From: Clostridia bacterium
GTDB lineage: Bacteria > Bacillota > Clostridia > Acetivibrionales > DSM-27016
Length of the DNA: 64,000 nucleotides
Direction of reading: 5' to 3'
Assembly: GCA_026414765.1 (NCBI GenBank)
Contig: JAOAIJ010000019.1
Span: 1-64,000, forward strand
In this document: piece by piece, positions 56,414-64,000 of the stretch
Layout of the letters: each line of letters begins with the position of its first letter
Numbering within the stretch: the stretch's first letter is position 1
Program-made: the position numbers and the translations under genes
The notes under the pieces: generated by a model
Database searches by the model: none
What the model saw: only the letters and a program-made list of their open reading frames with translations
What the model was told of the DNA's origin: nothing

Positions 56414-57208
56414 ATGATGGATTTGCTGGTGCCCGCTTCGGTTATTGGCGGGCTGGGTATAATTTTTGGATTGGGGCTTGCGTTTGCCTCGAAAAAGTTT
56501 GAAGTTAGGGTTGACGAGAGGACAGCACGCATAAGAGAGGTTTTGCCGGGGGCTAACTGCGGAGGCTGCGGGCAAACAGGCTGTGATGCTTTTGCTGAAG
56601 GAGTGGCTGCAGGAAAATGTACTGTAAACGGATGTCCGGTGGGCGGTGCTGATGTTGCAGAAAAGGTAGCTGCGATAATGGGTATGGCTGTAGGCAACAT
56701 AAGCAAATCAGTCGCCAGAGTTTCGTGTAACGGCTCCATCAATAACTGTAAAAGCAAGTTTAATTACTCGGGTATTGAAGATTGTACTGCCGCAGCAAGT
56801 CTTTACGGGGGAGCACCAGGTTGCTCCTATGGCTGTATAGGCTTAGGCAGCTGTGCAAGAATCTGTGATTACGGGGCTATTGTAGTGGAGGAAGGGGTTG
56901 CAAGGGTTATACAATCCAAATGCACCTCCTGCGGGAAGTGCGTAAAGGCTTGTCCCAAGAAACTCATTTCATTAATATCTGCAGAGAGTGAATATACGGT
57001 GAGATGCAGGAGCTTTGACAAGGGTAATGAAGTTAGAAAAAGCTGTAGCGTAGGCTGCATAGGCTGTGGAAAATGCAGCAAGGTATGCGCGCAGGGCGCC
57101 ATCAAGCTGGAAGGGAACCTTGCCGAAATCATGTATGACCGGTGTAAAAATTGCGGCGAGTGTATAAAGGTCTGCCCGACCGGATCAATAAACAGGTATT
57201 TTACTTGA
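56414..57208 (+). CDS. rnfB: Rnf electron transport complex subunit B
   Basis: 264 residues. A membrane anchor (VIGGLGIIFGLGLAFAS) precedes the [4Fe-4S] CGGCGQTGCDAF motif, then several ferredoxin clusters including CTSCGKCVKACPKKL and a C-terminal CKNCGECIKVCPTGS. It receives electrons from ferredoxin. GGAGGTAAATT precedes ATG 56414. Last gene of the operon, followed by a bidirectional terminator. Confidence 0.95.
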   Translation: MMDLLVPASVIGGLGIIFGLGLAFASKKFEVRVDERTARIREVLPGANCGGCGQTGCDAFAEGVAAGKCTVNGCPVGGADVAEKVAAIMGMAVGNISKSVARVSCNGSINNCKSKFNYSGIEDCTAAASLYGGAPGCSYGCIGLGSCARICDYGAIVVEEGVARVIQSKCTSCGKCVKACPKKLISLISAESEYTVRCRSFDKGNEVRKSCSVGCIGCGKCSKVCAQGAIKLEGNLAEIMYDRCKNCGECIKVCPTGSINRYFT

Positions 57209-57233
57209 GAACTGTCCCAGGATTATCAATTAA

Positions 57234-57259
57234 TAAGGGTGGACTTGCGTCCACCCTTA
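57234..57259. terminator. Bidirectional terminator between rnfB and leuS
   Basis: TAAGGGTGGA pairs with TCCACCCTTA around CTTGCG. A-rich and T-rich flanks suit both strands. Confidence 0.8.
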
Positions 57260-57265
57260 AAATAT

Positions 57266-59713
57266 TTATTTCGCAACTATATTTACCAGTCTGCCCTTTA
57301 CAACGATAACCTTCTTTATTTCCTTACCGTCTGTATATGTCTTTACCATACTGTCTGCAAAGGCAATAGCCTTTATCTCTTCATCATCGGCAGCGGAAGG
57401 CACTTCAATCCTGCTTCTTACAACACCGTTTATCTGCACTGCAATTTCTATAGTGTCCTTAACTAAAGCGCTCTTATCCCAGGCAGGCCATTTTTCATTG
57501 AATACAGAGTATTCATACCCCATCTGTTCCCACATCTCCTCTGCAAAGTGTGGAGCAAAAGGGGCTATAAGCCTTATAAGGTCAGCCAGTGTCCCTTCAA
57601 GCGTGTTCAGATTCATAGGATCAACATCGGCATTATACTTGTATAGTGCATTTACAAGCTCCATTAATCTTGAGATGGAAGTATTGAACTGGAATTTCTC
57701 TGCATCCTCAGATACTCCTTTTATTGCAAAGTGTTTTGCATAGTTCAGCTCCTTTTCATCCTTACCGGCCTCAGTTTTTCCATTATTACTATGCCTGATA
57801 ACACTAAAATCTTCTACAAGCCTTTCAATTCTACCTATGAATCTGGAAATAGCCTTTATTCCATCATCGTTCCATGGGCCTCCTTCAGTATAGGAAAAGC
57901 CGAACATCAGGTAGAGTCTGAATACGTCGGAACCGTATTTTCTTACATACTCATCGGGAGAAATAATATTTCCCTTTGATTTACTCATCCTGTTACCATC
58001 CGGTCCCAGTATGATACCTTGGTGGACAAGAGAAGTAAACGGCTCGTCAAACTTCAGGTAACCCAAATCTCTCAAGGCTTTTGTAATGAACCTTGCGTAT
58101 AGAAGGTGCATTGCTGCATGCTCAGGGCCGCCTATATACTTGTCTACGGGAAGCATTTTATTTATCCATTCAGTATCAAATGCCTTATCATCATTTTTAT
58201 TGTCCGGATACCTGAGATAGTACCAGGAAGAACATACAAAAGTATCCAGGGTATCAGGGTCCCTCTGTGCAGGTTTACCGCATGCCGGACAACTGACATC
58301 CATAAATTCCCTGCTCTTTTTTAGTGGGGACTCTCCGTCGGGAGTGAACTCCACATTGTATGGAAGTGTCACCGGCAAATCCTTTTCAGGTACAGGTACA
58401 GCTCCACAGTCCTCACAGTGTATTACTGGGATAGGCGCACCCCAGTATCTCTGCCTTGAAACAAGCCAGTCCCTTAACCTGTAGTTGATTCTCAATGAAC
58501 CGCTGCCGGACTTTTCAAGCTTTTCAACTATTTTGGTTCTTGCTTCGGAAGAAGCTACTCCATCAAACTCTTCACTATTTACCAAAACTCCGTATTCCAC
58601 AAAAGGAAGTGCATCATCTTTACCTTCACTTCCCTTTATTACACGCTTTATGGGAAGTTCATATTTCTGGGCAAACTCGTAGTCCCTTTCATCATGTGCA
58701 GGAACTGCCATTACGCATCCGGTACCGTAGCCTGCAAGAACATAATCAGCTACCCAGACAGGAACCTTTTCTCCTGTAATGGGGTGTATTGCATAGGAAC
58801 CCGTAAATACGCCGGTCTTTTCCCTTACCGTGGACATTCTTTCTATTTCTGTTGCTTTTTTTGAGCTTTCCTTGTATTCTTCTACCTTGTCCTTGAAATC
58901 AGGTGTAGTAATCATATCTACTATAGGATTTTCAGGAGCGAGTACGACATAGGTCACCCCATAGAGGGTATCAGCCCTTGTAGTAAAGACTTTAAATGAA
59001 ATATCCCTGTCGGCTACCTTGAACTCAATTTCTGCACCTTCTGATTTGCCGATCCAGTTTATCTGGATCTTTTTAGTCTTTTCAGGCCAATCAAGACCTT
59101 CCAGCTTTTCTATAAGCTCTTCTGCATATTCTGTAATCTTGAAGAACCACTGGGTCAAATCTCTCTTTGTTACTTCTGTGCTGCATCTTTCACAGCTCCC
59201 GTCTATAACTTGTTCATTTGCAAGGACAGTCTGGCATTTCGGGCACCAGTTTACAGGTGCATTTTTTCTGTATGCAAGCCCTTTTTCATATAGCTTGAGA
59301 AACAACCATTGTGTCCACTTGTAGTAATCAGGCATACAGGTTTTGATTTCATAGTCCCAATCGAAGGTAGCACCCATTTCCTGAAGCTGGCCTTCCATAG
59401 TTTTTATATTTTTAAGCGTTGAGTCCTGTGGGTGTATCCCTGTTTTAATCGCATAGTTTTCAGCAGGCAGACCAAATGCATCAAAACCCATTGGCTGAAA
59501 TACCTCATAACCCTGCATTCTTTTCATGCGAGCCCAGGAGTCGCTCGGACCATAGTTGTACCAGTGCCCTACATGCAGATTGGCTCCTGAAGGATATGAG
59601 AACATTTCCAGGCAGTAAAGCTTTTTGTCTGCATTTTCCGGCTTAAATTTGTATATTCCTGTATCTGTCCATTTCTTTTGCCACTTCTTATCAATATCTG
59701 TTGAGTATGGCAT
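57266..59713 (-). CDS. leuS: Leucyl-tRNA synthetase
   Basis: 815 residues, full length for bacterial LeuRS. HVGH at 47-50 in [10 protein letters not shown] is the HIGH motif, and RMSKSKGN carries KMSKS. The editing domain ([11 protein letters not shown]-like, [16 protein letters not shown]) and zinc/anticodon regions are present. It joins leucine to tRNA-Leu. Transcribed against rnf, with a Leu T-box upstream (59740-60015) that would raise transcription when uncharged tRNA-Leu accumulates. Confidence 0.97.
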   Translation of the reverse strand: MPYSTDIDKKWQKKWTDTGIYKFKPENADKKLYCLEMFSYPSGANLHVGHWYNYGPSDSWARMKRMQGYEVFQPMGFDAFGLPAENYAIKTGIHPQDSTLKNIKTMEGQLQEMGATFDWDYEIKTCMPDYYKWTQWLFLKLYEKGLAYRKNAPVNWCPKCQTVLANEQVIDGSCERCSTEVTKRDLTQWFFKITEYAEELIEKLEGLDWPEKTKKIQINWIGKSEGAEIEFKVADRDISFKVFTTRADTLYGVTYVVLAPENPIVDMITTPDFKDKVEEYKESSKKATEIERMSTVREKTGVFTGSYAIHPITGEKVPVWVADYVLAGYGTGCVMAVPAHDERDYEFAQKYELPIKRVIKGSEGKDDALPFVEYGVLVNSEEFDGVASSEARTKIVEKLEKSGSGSLRINYRLRDWLVSRQRYWGAPIPVIHCEDCGAVPVPEKDLPVTLPYNVEFTPDGESPLKKSREFMDVSCPACGKPAQRDPDTLDTFVCSSWYYLRYPDNKNDDKAFDTEWINKMLPVDKYIGGPEHAAMHLLYARFITKALRDLGYLKFDEPFTSLVHQGIILGPDGNRMSKSKGNIISPDEYVRKYGSDVFRLYLMFGFSYTEGGPWNDDGIKAISRFIGRIERLVEDFSVIRHSNNGKTEAGKDEKELNYAKHFAIKGVSEDAEKFQFNTSISRLMELVNALYKYNADVDPMNLNTLEGTLADLIRLIAPFAPHFAEEMWEQMGYEYSVFNEKWPAWDKSALVKDTIEIAVQINGVVRSRIEVPSAADDEEIKAIAFADSMVKTYTDGKEIKKVIVVKGRLVNIVAK

Positions 59714-59739
59714 CTTATATATCCACTCCTTAATCTATT

Positions 59740-60015
59740 TATTACACTAAAAAACCCGTCTCTGCAAGAGACGGGAACTATTCCGCGGTACCACTCTAAT
59801 TGATTTCCGAAAAGAAATCCTCTTTAAAAAGCAGTTGTTTTTATGATTTGGCTGCTCTATGTTCCTTTAACGGGGAAGTCCGGCATACCTTAATATTATT
59901 CGGGCAGCAGTTCCCGGGTGAGTTCAAAGCCTAGGAAATACCGGTTTTCACCTGCTCCGGCTCTCTATAAGTTCCTCGCATCTTTTACTACTCCCATTCA
60001 TTACTTTTAGCTATT
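59740..60015 (-). promoter_or_regulatory. Leucine T-box leader of leuS
   Basis: On the minus strand the T-box core GTGGTACCGCGG is at 59794-59783. The terminator CCCGTCTCT/AGAGACGGG plus six T is at 59775-59749. Stem I upstream has a specifier CTC (Leu) at 59922-59920 in GAACTCACC, matching the downstream gene. Uncharged tRNA-Leu would favour the antiterminator. Confidence 0.9.
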
Positions 60016-60035
60016 AAAGTGACTCGTTTCCTGTG

Positions 60036-60064
60036 ATTTTACCACAAGACAGGGCAGTTTTCAA
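60036..60064 (-). promoter_or_regulatory. leuS promoter
   Basis: On the minus strand TTGAAA (60064-60059), 17-base spacer and TAAAAT (60041-60036), just upstream of the T-box. Confidence 0.8.
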
Positions 60065-60078
60065 CTATAGTTTTTTAA

Positions 60079-60210
60079 ATGAATATGGAATTTAGTGGAG
60101 CAGTAGTTTTGGCGCTTATGTTTATACTGTTCATTTTTTACTTGATATTATATACTGGAAACAACAGAGTTTATACTGATAAAAAGCTTTTTGAAAATAA
60201 GTGGGGGTGA
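60079..60210 (+). CDS. Possible single-pass membrane peptide, 43 aa
   Basis: ATG 60079 (or 60085) opens a frame for 43 residues with one hydrophobic helix (AVVLALMFILFIFYLILY) and a charged tail. No clear ribosome binding site is present and it lies just upstream of the deacetylase gene. Hydrophobic composition is as expected for a real small membrane protein, but the evidence is weak. Confidence 0.35.
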   Translation: MNMEFSGAVVLALMFILFIFYLILYTGNNRVYTDKKLFENKWG

Positions 60211-60234
60211 AGGGGCTTATAGCCCTGATAGTAT

Positions 60235-61182
60235 ATGAAAGTCAATAAGATTATTTTTCTTATGTCAGCCATAGCGGTGTCCGTTGCAATTATTACACTA
60301 AGCGCATTTTCCTATATTAATAACACAAAGGCTGTTTCACTCCAGACAGATGTCTACAGTCTTAATGACCTTAACAGGAGCCTTAGTAAAAAGCTGCTTT
60401 CACTCGAAAAGGAGAGGGAAGACCTGCTGGTAAAGATAGAATCGGGGAATAAGGAGAAAGGTGAACTGAGCATAAAAATCCGTAGCCTGGAAGAAAAGCT
60501 TATGGCACTTGAGGAGCAGAAGAAAATTGAAGAATCAAGCAGCTTTGCTTCTGTAAAACCAAGAAAGAAGGTAGCATACCTTACTTTTGACGATGGGCCT
60601 TCAGTACATACTGAGAAAATTCTTGAGATATTGAAAAAGTATGGGATAAAAGCAACTTTCTTTGTTAACGGAAGAGACACCATGGGAGATATATATAAGA
60701 AAATCCTTGACGAAGGGCATGTTATAGGCAACCATACTTATTCACATGATTATGAAGTTTCATATTCATCTTTGGAAAGCTTTTTTGCAGACTTTGACAG
60801 GCTGAAAACCCTGCTCAAAGACGTTGCTGGTTATGAAACAGACATTTTCAGATTTCCGGGAGGGTCAAAGAATGCTTCGGGTAAAAAGTATGGAAACCCC
60901 GATATTATGAAGCAGATAATAGCGGTGCTTGAGGAAAGAGGGATCAAATACTTTGATTGGAACGTAACCTCGGCAGATGCGGACATTTCCGGTAAAACTG
61001 TCGATAAGGACCTTATAGTAAAAAATATTCTTTCGGGTGCACAGTACAAGAGGAATGCAATAATTCTCATGCATGACAGTAAGGGGAAGGAAACAACAGT
61101 AGAAGCTCTTCCCGAGATAATTGAAGGACTAACGGAACAGGGCTTCAAGTTCAGTGTTCTGACAAAAAACACATCCTACTAA
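60235..61182 (+). CDS. Membrane-anchored polysaccharide deacetylase
   Basis: 315 residues. N-terminal membrane helix (about 7-27), coiled coil (about 45-100), then a NodB deacetylase domain: TFDDGP with Asp119/120, HTYSH with His167 and His171, RFPGGS, FDWNV and LMHDS. All five motifs are present, so it is probably an active metal-dependent deacetylase of peptidoglycan or wall glycans. The start at 60235 has only a weak ribosome binding site. Confidence 0.9.
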   Translation: MKVNKIIFLMSAIAVSVAIITLSAFSYINNTKAVSLQTDVYSLNDLNRSLSKKLLSLEKEREDLLVKIESGNKEKGELSIKIRSLEEKLMALEEQKKIEESSSFASVKPRKKVAYLTFDDGPSVHTEKILEILKKYGIKATFFVNGRDTMGDIYKKILDEGHVIGNHTYSHDYEVSYSSLESFFADFDRLKTLLKDVAGYETDIFRFPGGSKNASGKKYGNPDIMKQIIAVLEERGIKYFDWNVTSADADISGKTVDKDLIVKNILSGAQYKRNAIILMHDSKGKETTVEALPEIIEGLTEQGFKFSVLTKNTSY

Positions 61183-61198
61183 GGCTGCCGGTTTCGGG

Positions 61199-61227
61199 CA
61201 AAAAAAGGGTTAGTCTTTCGACTAACC
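61199..61227 (-). terminator. Terminator of the shikimate kinase gene
   Basis: GGTTAGTC pairs with GACTAACC (61208-61215/61220-61227). A run of A on the plus side gives T on the minus strand, so it serves the minus-strand gene. Confidence 0.75.
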
Positions 61228-61324
61228 ATGTAAAGGGGGTCAAAATGTATTTTGTGAGGTCATTTATATTATTGACCCTCTATACAGTTTTTATTCAACA
61301 GAATAAAAAAATTATTTATAAATA

Positions 61325-61873
61325 TTATTTAGTTGGTTTGCCCGGCTGGTTGATTTTATTGAAGATCGGTTCTTTTTGCAGTATCCTGCTTATATCTGCA
61401 ACAATTTCCTCCATATGCTTACCGGAGCAGTTTATAGTAATATCTGCATGTTCCTCATACAAAGGCGTTCTTTCGATATATATATCCTGTAGGCTCTGAT
61501 CTTTTTGCATTGCAATTCCCCTGCTGGTAATATTCGTTATTCTTTTTTGTATTTCATCATAATCCAATTTGAGGTAAACAAGGACACCATCCTCCTTCAG
61601 GTGCCGTATGGCAATACTGCTGTAAATAACACTTCCTCCTGTAGCAATTACATGATTTTGAAGCTTTGTATCCAGTACTACATTTTCCTCCAGCTTAAGG
61701 AATTCTTTTATACCATTTGTGTCAATGATATCCTGTAGAAACCTGTCTTCCTTTTGTTGAATTAACAGATCAGTATCAATGAAAGTCATTTTGAGGGTTT
61801 TTGCAAGGAGAACTCCTATAGTGCTTTTGCCAGCACCGGGCATGCCTACTAATACTACGTTTGATTTATTCAT
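61325..61873 (-). CDS. aroK: Shikimate kinase
   Basis: 182 residues. P-loop GMPGAGKS at 10-17, DTD shikimate site (FIDTDLLI), ATGGSVIY with the GG of the shikimate-binding motif, and the lid region ERTPLYEEHADI. It phosphorylates shikimate on O3 in chorismate biosynthesis. Some lid residues around SRGIAMQKDQS replace the usual RPLL motif, so it could be a divergent member. It stands alone on the minus strand with its own terminator. Confidence 0.8.
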   Translation of the reverse strand: MNKSNVVLVGMPGAGKSTIGVLLAKTLKMTFIDTDLLIQQKEDRFLQDIIDTNGIKEFLKLEENVVLDTKLQNHVIATGGSVIYSSIAIRHLKEDGVLVYLKLDYDEIQKRITNITSRGIAMQKDQSLQDIYIERTPLYEEHADITINCSGKHMEEIVADISRILQKEPIFNKINQPGKPTK

Positions 61874-61993
61874 TATTCACTCCGCTTATTACTATTCTAC
61901 CTATTTTACTATTCCACCCGTTTTCATGCACACGAAAGTGTACTTTACATGTATTATATGAAATTTTTTTGAGAAAATAAAGGAGGAGTAAGT

Positions 61994-62245
61994 TTGTTTA
62001 TGGAGGTAACGGTAGTGGATAATCATGGAAAGATCATAAATGCAGAAAGTGTTACAAATGTAGAAACAACCCTTGAGGATATATCCAAGGAGCTCAGGCC
62101 GGGCGAGACACTTGTACTTGATATAGGGAACAACTACTTTCATCAGACTGATAATATATATGATACATTGGTTATGCGTGGATTTGACGTTAAGAAGAGC
62201 TTTAAAAACGGAAGAAATCAGATACTTGTCCATAAAAAGCCATAA
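61994..62245 (+). CDS. Small hypothetical protein, 83 aa
   Basis: 83 residues from TTG 61994 (AGGAGG at 61981-61986, seven bases upstream); ATG 62000 is an alternative. The outline (TTLEDISKELRPGETLVLDIGNNYFHQTDNI, then VMRGFDVKKSFKNGRNQILVHKK) resembles the TusA-like alpha/beta two-layer fold without the sulfur-relay Cys. The 3' 44 bases overlap the end of the opposite prepilin peptidase gene. Function unknown. Confidence 0.55.
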   Translation: MFMEVTVVDNHGKIINAESVTNVETTLEDISKELRPGETLVLDIGNNYFHQTDNIYDTLVMRGFDVKKSFKNGRNQILVHKKP

Positions 62246-62756
62246 TATAAAATACAAGTGTTCCACACGCGACAGCATAACTGAAGCGGAACAATGAGCC
62301 GTCACTTTTGTTGCCGAATTCATTATATGGAAGAAGTGAAAAAGTCAGGATACTTACCTTTATGTATTTTAAAAGATGAATTAGTCGCTGTATTCCGTTT
62401 TTCCTTATGAGGATCAGTATTAAAGCTATTATGCCCCCGCATAGAAAAGAATAAACCATTATATACAGGACAGGCTTTAGCCCCAGTATGGCTCCAAGGG
62501 CAGAAAAAAGCTTTATATCTCCTGCTCCCAGCATTCTTAGCAAAAAAAATACTATTAACAAAGTTATGGGGAGCATAATTCCGGCAAAAGCGCGCAACGC
62601 GCCGGAAAATCCACCGGTCATGGAATTAACCGCAACACCCAGCAGGATAAAGGGAAACACAATCCCATTTTTAATTTTGCAGGTCTTAATATCACATACC
62701 AGTGATAGAATAACAAGTAATACAACCGCAATATGATTTATAAATATAATATTCAC
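62202..62756 (-). CDS. A24 family prepilin peptidase
   Basis: 184 residues, about six membrane helices. The two catalytic aspartates of the A24 family are Asp22 in VCDIKTCKIKNG and Asp80 in GAGD (MLGAGDIKLFSALGA). Length matches the short CpaA/TadV type. It cleaves leader peptides of type IV pilin-like proteins; no pilin genes are in the window. Converges on the 83-residue gene. Confidence 0.85.
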   Translation of the reverse strand: MNIIFINHIAVVLLVILSLVCDIKTCKIKNGIVFPFILLGVAVNSMTGGFSGALRAFAGIMLPITLLIVFFLLRMLGAGDIKLFSALGAILGLKPVLYIMVYSFLCGGIIALILILIRKNGIQRLIHLLKYIKVSILTFSLLPYNEFGNKSDGSLFRFSYAVACGTLVFYIMAFYGQVSDFFRF

Positions 62757-62826
62757 TCCTACTTAAGCAGAGTTGTCTATATCCATACCGTAAGTTTATA
62801 AGTTTTATCAAACACAATATAAAAAA

Positions 62827-63420
62827 TTACAACCTATTAAGGATTAATCCTTTTATTACTGATAATATCTCTCTTGCCTGATAATACAGTTTTAAATACC
62901 ATACTGTCTGTGCAGGAGCGCCTGAGGCGTGTATACCAAACTTCTTTGCAATCCTTAAGGACCTGAATATATGAAAATCATTTGAAACAATAATTGCTGA
63001 TTTAAAACTGCTTTTGTCCATATATTCCTTTGAAAACCTTATATTTTCATATGTACTTGAGGATTTATTCTCTTCTATTATTGCATTACTGCTTACTCCG
63101 TTGTTTACAAGCCAGCTTTTCATCACACTTGCCTCACTGACTATTTCGTTGTCTCCCTGTCCGCCGCTGACTATTATACTGGATGCATACCCTGATTTAT
63201 ATAGATCCAGAGCCTTTTTGAGCCGGTATTCAAGTGAAAGGCTGGGAGATTTTTTGTATATATGGCAGCCCAAAACAATAATTACGTCAGATTTCTCAGG
63301 TGTAGAGAAATGACTGTAATACAAAATGTTAGCATATATTGTCAGGAAAAAAGCTGCAATAATAGTGATTACCAGCAAGATAAGCTTCTTTATGATCTTT
63401 TTATTCCCTGTTTTCAACAT
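62827..63420 (-). CDS. DUF218/SanA-like membrane-associated protein
   Basis: 197 residues from ATG 63420 (GGAG upstream). One N-terminal membrane helix (KKLILLVITIIAAFFLTIYANI), then a DUF218 domain: DVIIVLGCHIYKKSP, YRLKKALDLYKSGYASSIIVSGGQGDNEIVSEA, and IIVSNDFHIFRSLRIAKKFG. This ElyC/SanA/YdcF group is linked with envelope integrity; the reaction is not settled. Confidence 0.8.
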   Translation of the reverse strand: MLKTGNKKIIKKLILLVITIIAAFFLTIYANILYYSHFSTPEKSDVIIVLGCHIYKKSPSLSLEYRLKKALDLYKSGYASSIIVSGGQGDNEIVSEASVMKSWLVNNGVSSNAIIEENKSSSTYENIRFSKEYMDKSSFKSAIIVSNDFHIFRSLRIAKKFGIHASGAPAQTVWYLKLYYQAREILSVIKGLILNRL

Positions 63421-63441
63421 ATTAACAACTCCACTCAAAGT

Positions 63442-64000
63442 TTATTGTTTTCCCAATATTGCAGCTGTCTCTTCTCTTAGTATTTTTATCAATTCTTTTT
63501 CCAGGAGTACTCTTTCCGGCCCTTGTCCTGCTGTCTTCGGTATGTTTTCCGGATCGTCAATATTAAGTGTTACTGTATATACTGTTGAGTCCGAAACACT
63601 CTGATTCTCGGATTTTGCGTAAGCATCTGAAGTAAAAGCCAAAAGCTTGCCAGAGGATGACCAATCAAGCTTGCCTGTGGAGAACATACTCTGGGTCAGC
63701 TGTTCATTTAAAACACCGTCTCTTTTTACGATCCAGACATCAGACTCTTGACCTTTCCCACCGGAGTATGCTATCCAGTTGCCATTTGGCGACCATTCCA
63801 TACCTGATATTTTTCCCTGGGTGGCAATTTTCCTTTTTTTATTGTCGTCTAAGCCGGTAATATGAAGCTCGTGGCCTGATTCCTCATCTGAGTTTTTTCT
63901 TATATAGGCTATGGAATCTTCTGTCGGAGAGATGGAAAAATCCAGTATATTATCGTCAACTAGAAGGAACTCTTTGGAATACAGATCAAATGTATAAAGG
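63442..64000 (-). CDS. TolB-like beta-propeller protein, C-terminal part
   Basis: The open frame enters from the right edge and ends at the stop 63444-63442; about 185 residues are visible. Blades such as FSISPTEDSIAYIRKN, GMEWSPNGNWIAYSGG and DVWIVKRDG, LDWSSSGKLLAFTSDA are WD40-like/PD40 (TolB) repeats. The N-terminus is outside the window, so the full domain order and any signal peptide are unknown. Function likely surface or periplasm-like sensing/binding. Confidence 0.75.
   Translation of the reverse strand, partial: LYTFDLYSKEFLLVDDNILDFSISPTEDSIAYIRKNSDEESGHELHITGLDDNKKRKIATQGKISGMEWSPNGNWIAYSGGKGQESDVWIVKRDGVLNEQLTQSMFSTGKLDWSSSGKLLAFTSDAYAKSENQSVSDSTVYTVTLNIDDPENIPKTAGQGPERVLLEKELIKILREETAAILGKQ

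Noticed and set aside
61245-61499. 84-residue plus-strand frame with a GGGGG ribosome site
   Set aside because: Two thirds overlap the shikimate kinase gene on the other strand and the upstream hairpin is a minus-strand terminator; composition is that of an antisense shadow.

Overview
The window reads as a low-GC Gram-positive anaerobe of the class Clostridia. The evidence is AT-rich DNA with strong AGGAGG ribosome binding sites, a six-gene Rnf ferredoxin:NAD oxidoreductase operon, a leucine T-box upstream of leuS, S-layer-homology (SLH) surface proteins and sigma-A type promoters. A Ruminiclostridium/Acetivibrio-like genus is a plausible guess but is inference only.

Bases 1 to about 32,706 are the right-hand part of an integrated temperate phage ending at a tRNA-Arg(CCT) gene. 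The left end and any integrase lie outside the window. The particle looks short-tailed (podovirus-like): terminase, portal, scaffold, capsid, connector, beta-propeller nozzle-like protein and two large ejection-type proteins are present, but no tape measure, sheath or tube genes. Order: replication/regulation genes (SpoVG homologue, MTase-like protein, HNH and PDDEXK nucleases, a homing endonuclease with its own promoter, an ArpU/RinA-type late regulator) at 0.1-4.2 kb; small terminase at 4.4 kb; an island of about ten tiny genes with its own promoter at 5.0-6.9 kb; large terminase, a J-domain protein, portal, scaffold and capsid at 6.9-14.2 kb; virion proteins including an SGNH esterase and a lectin-fold protein at 14.2-21.1 kb; a cargo island (secreted trypsin-like protease, PIN toxin-antitoxin pair, a candidate structured RNA) at 21.1-23.1 kb; ejection proteins at 23.2-28.3 kb; a lysis cassette at 28.3-30.0 kb; and accessory small genes to 32.6 kb.

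The most unusual item is in the lysis cassette. Between the XhlA-like protein and the amidase lies a membrane protein of about five transmembrane segments whose last 35 residues look like an AgrD cyclic-peptide pheromone precursor, with a five-residue core starting at Ser177 followed by the YQPKEPKS tail. No AgrB protease or kinase domain is visible. This suggests a peptide signal or decoy tied to phage lysis.

From 32.9 kb the DNA is chromosomal: an FnIII/SLH surface protein, a cyclase-family metalloenzyme, a membrane protein, PepF and an M29 aminopeptidase, then a 3,982-residue SLH protein with many tandem repeat families, the rnfCDGEAB operon behind a long leader, leuS under a Leu T-box (specifier CUC), a polysaccharide deacetylase, shikimate kinase, an A24 prepilin peptidase, a DUF218 protein and the end of a TolB-like propeller protein.
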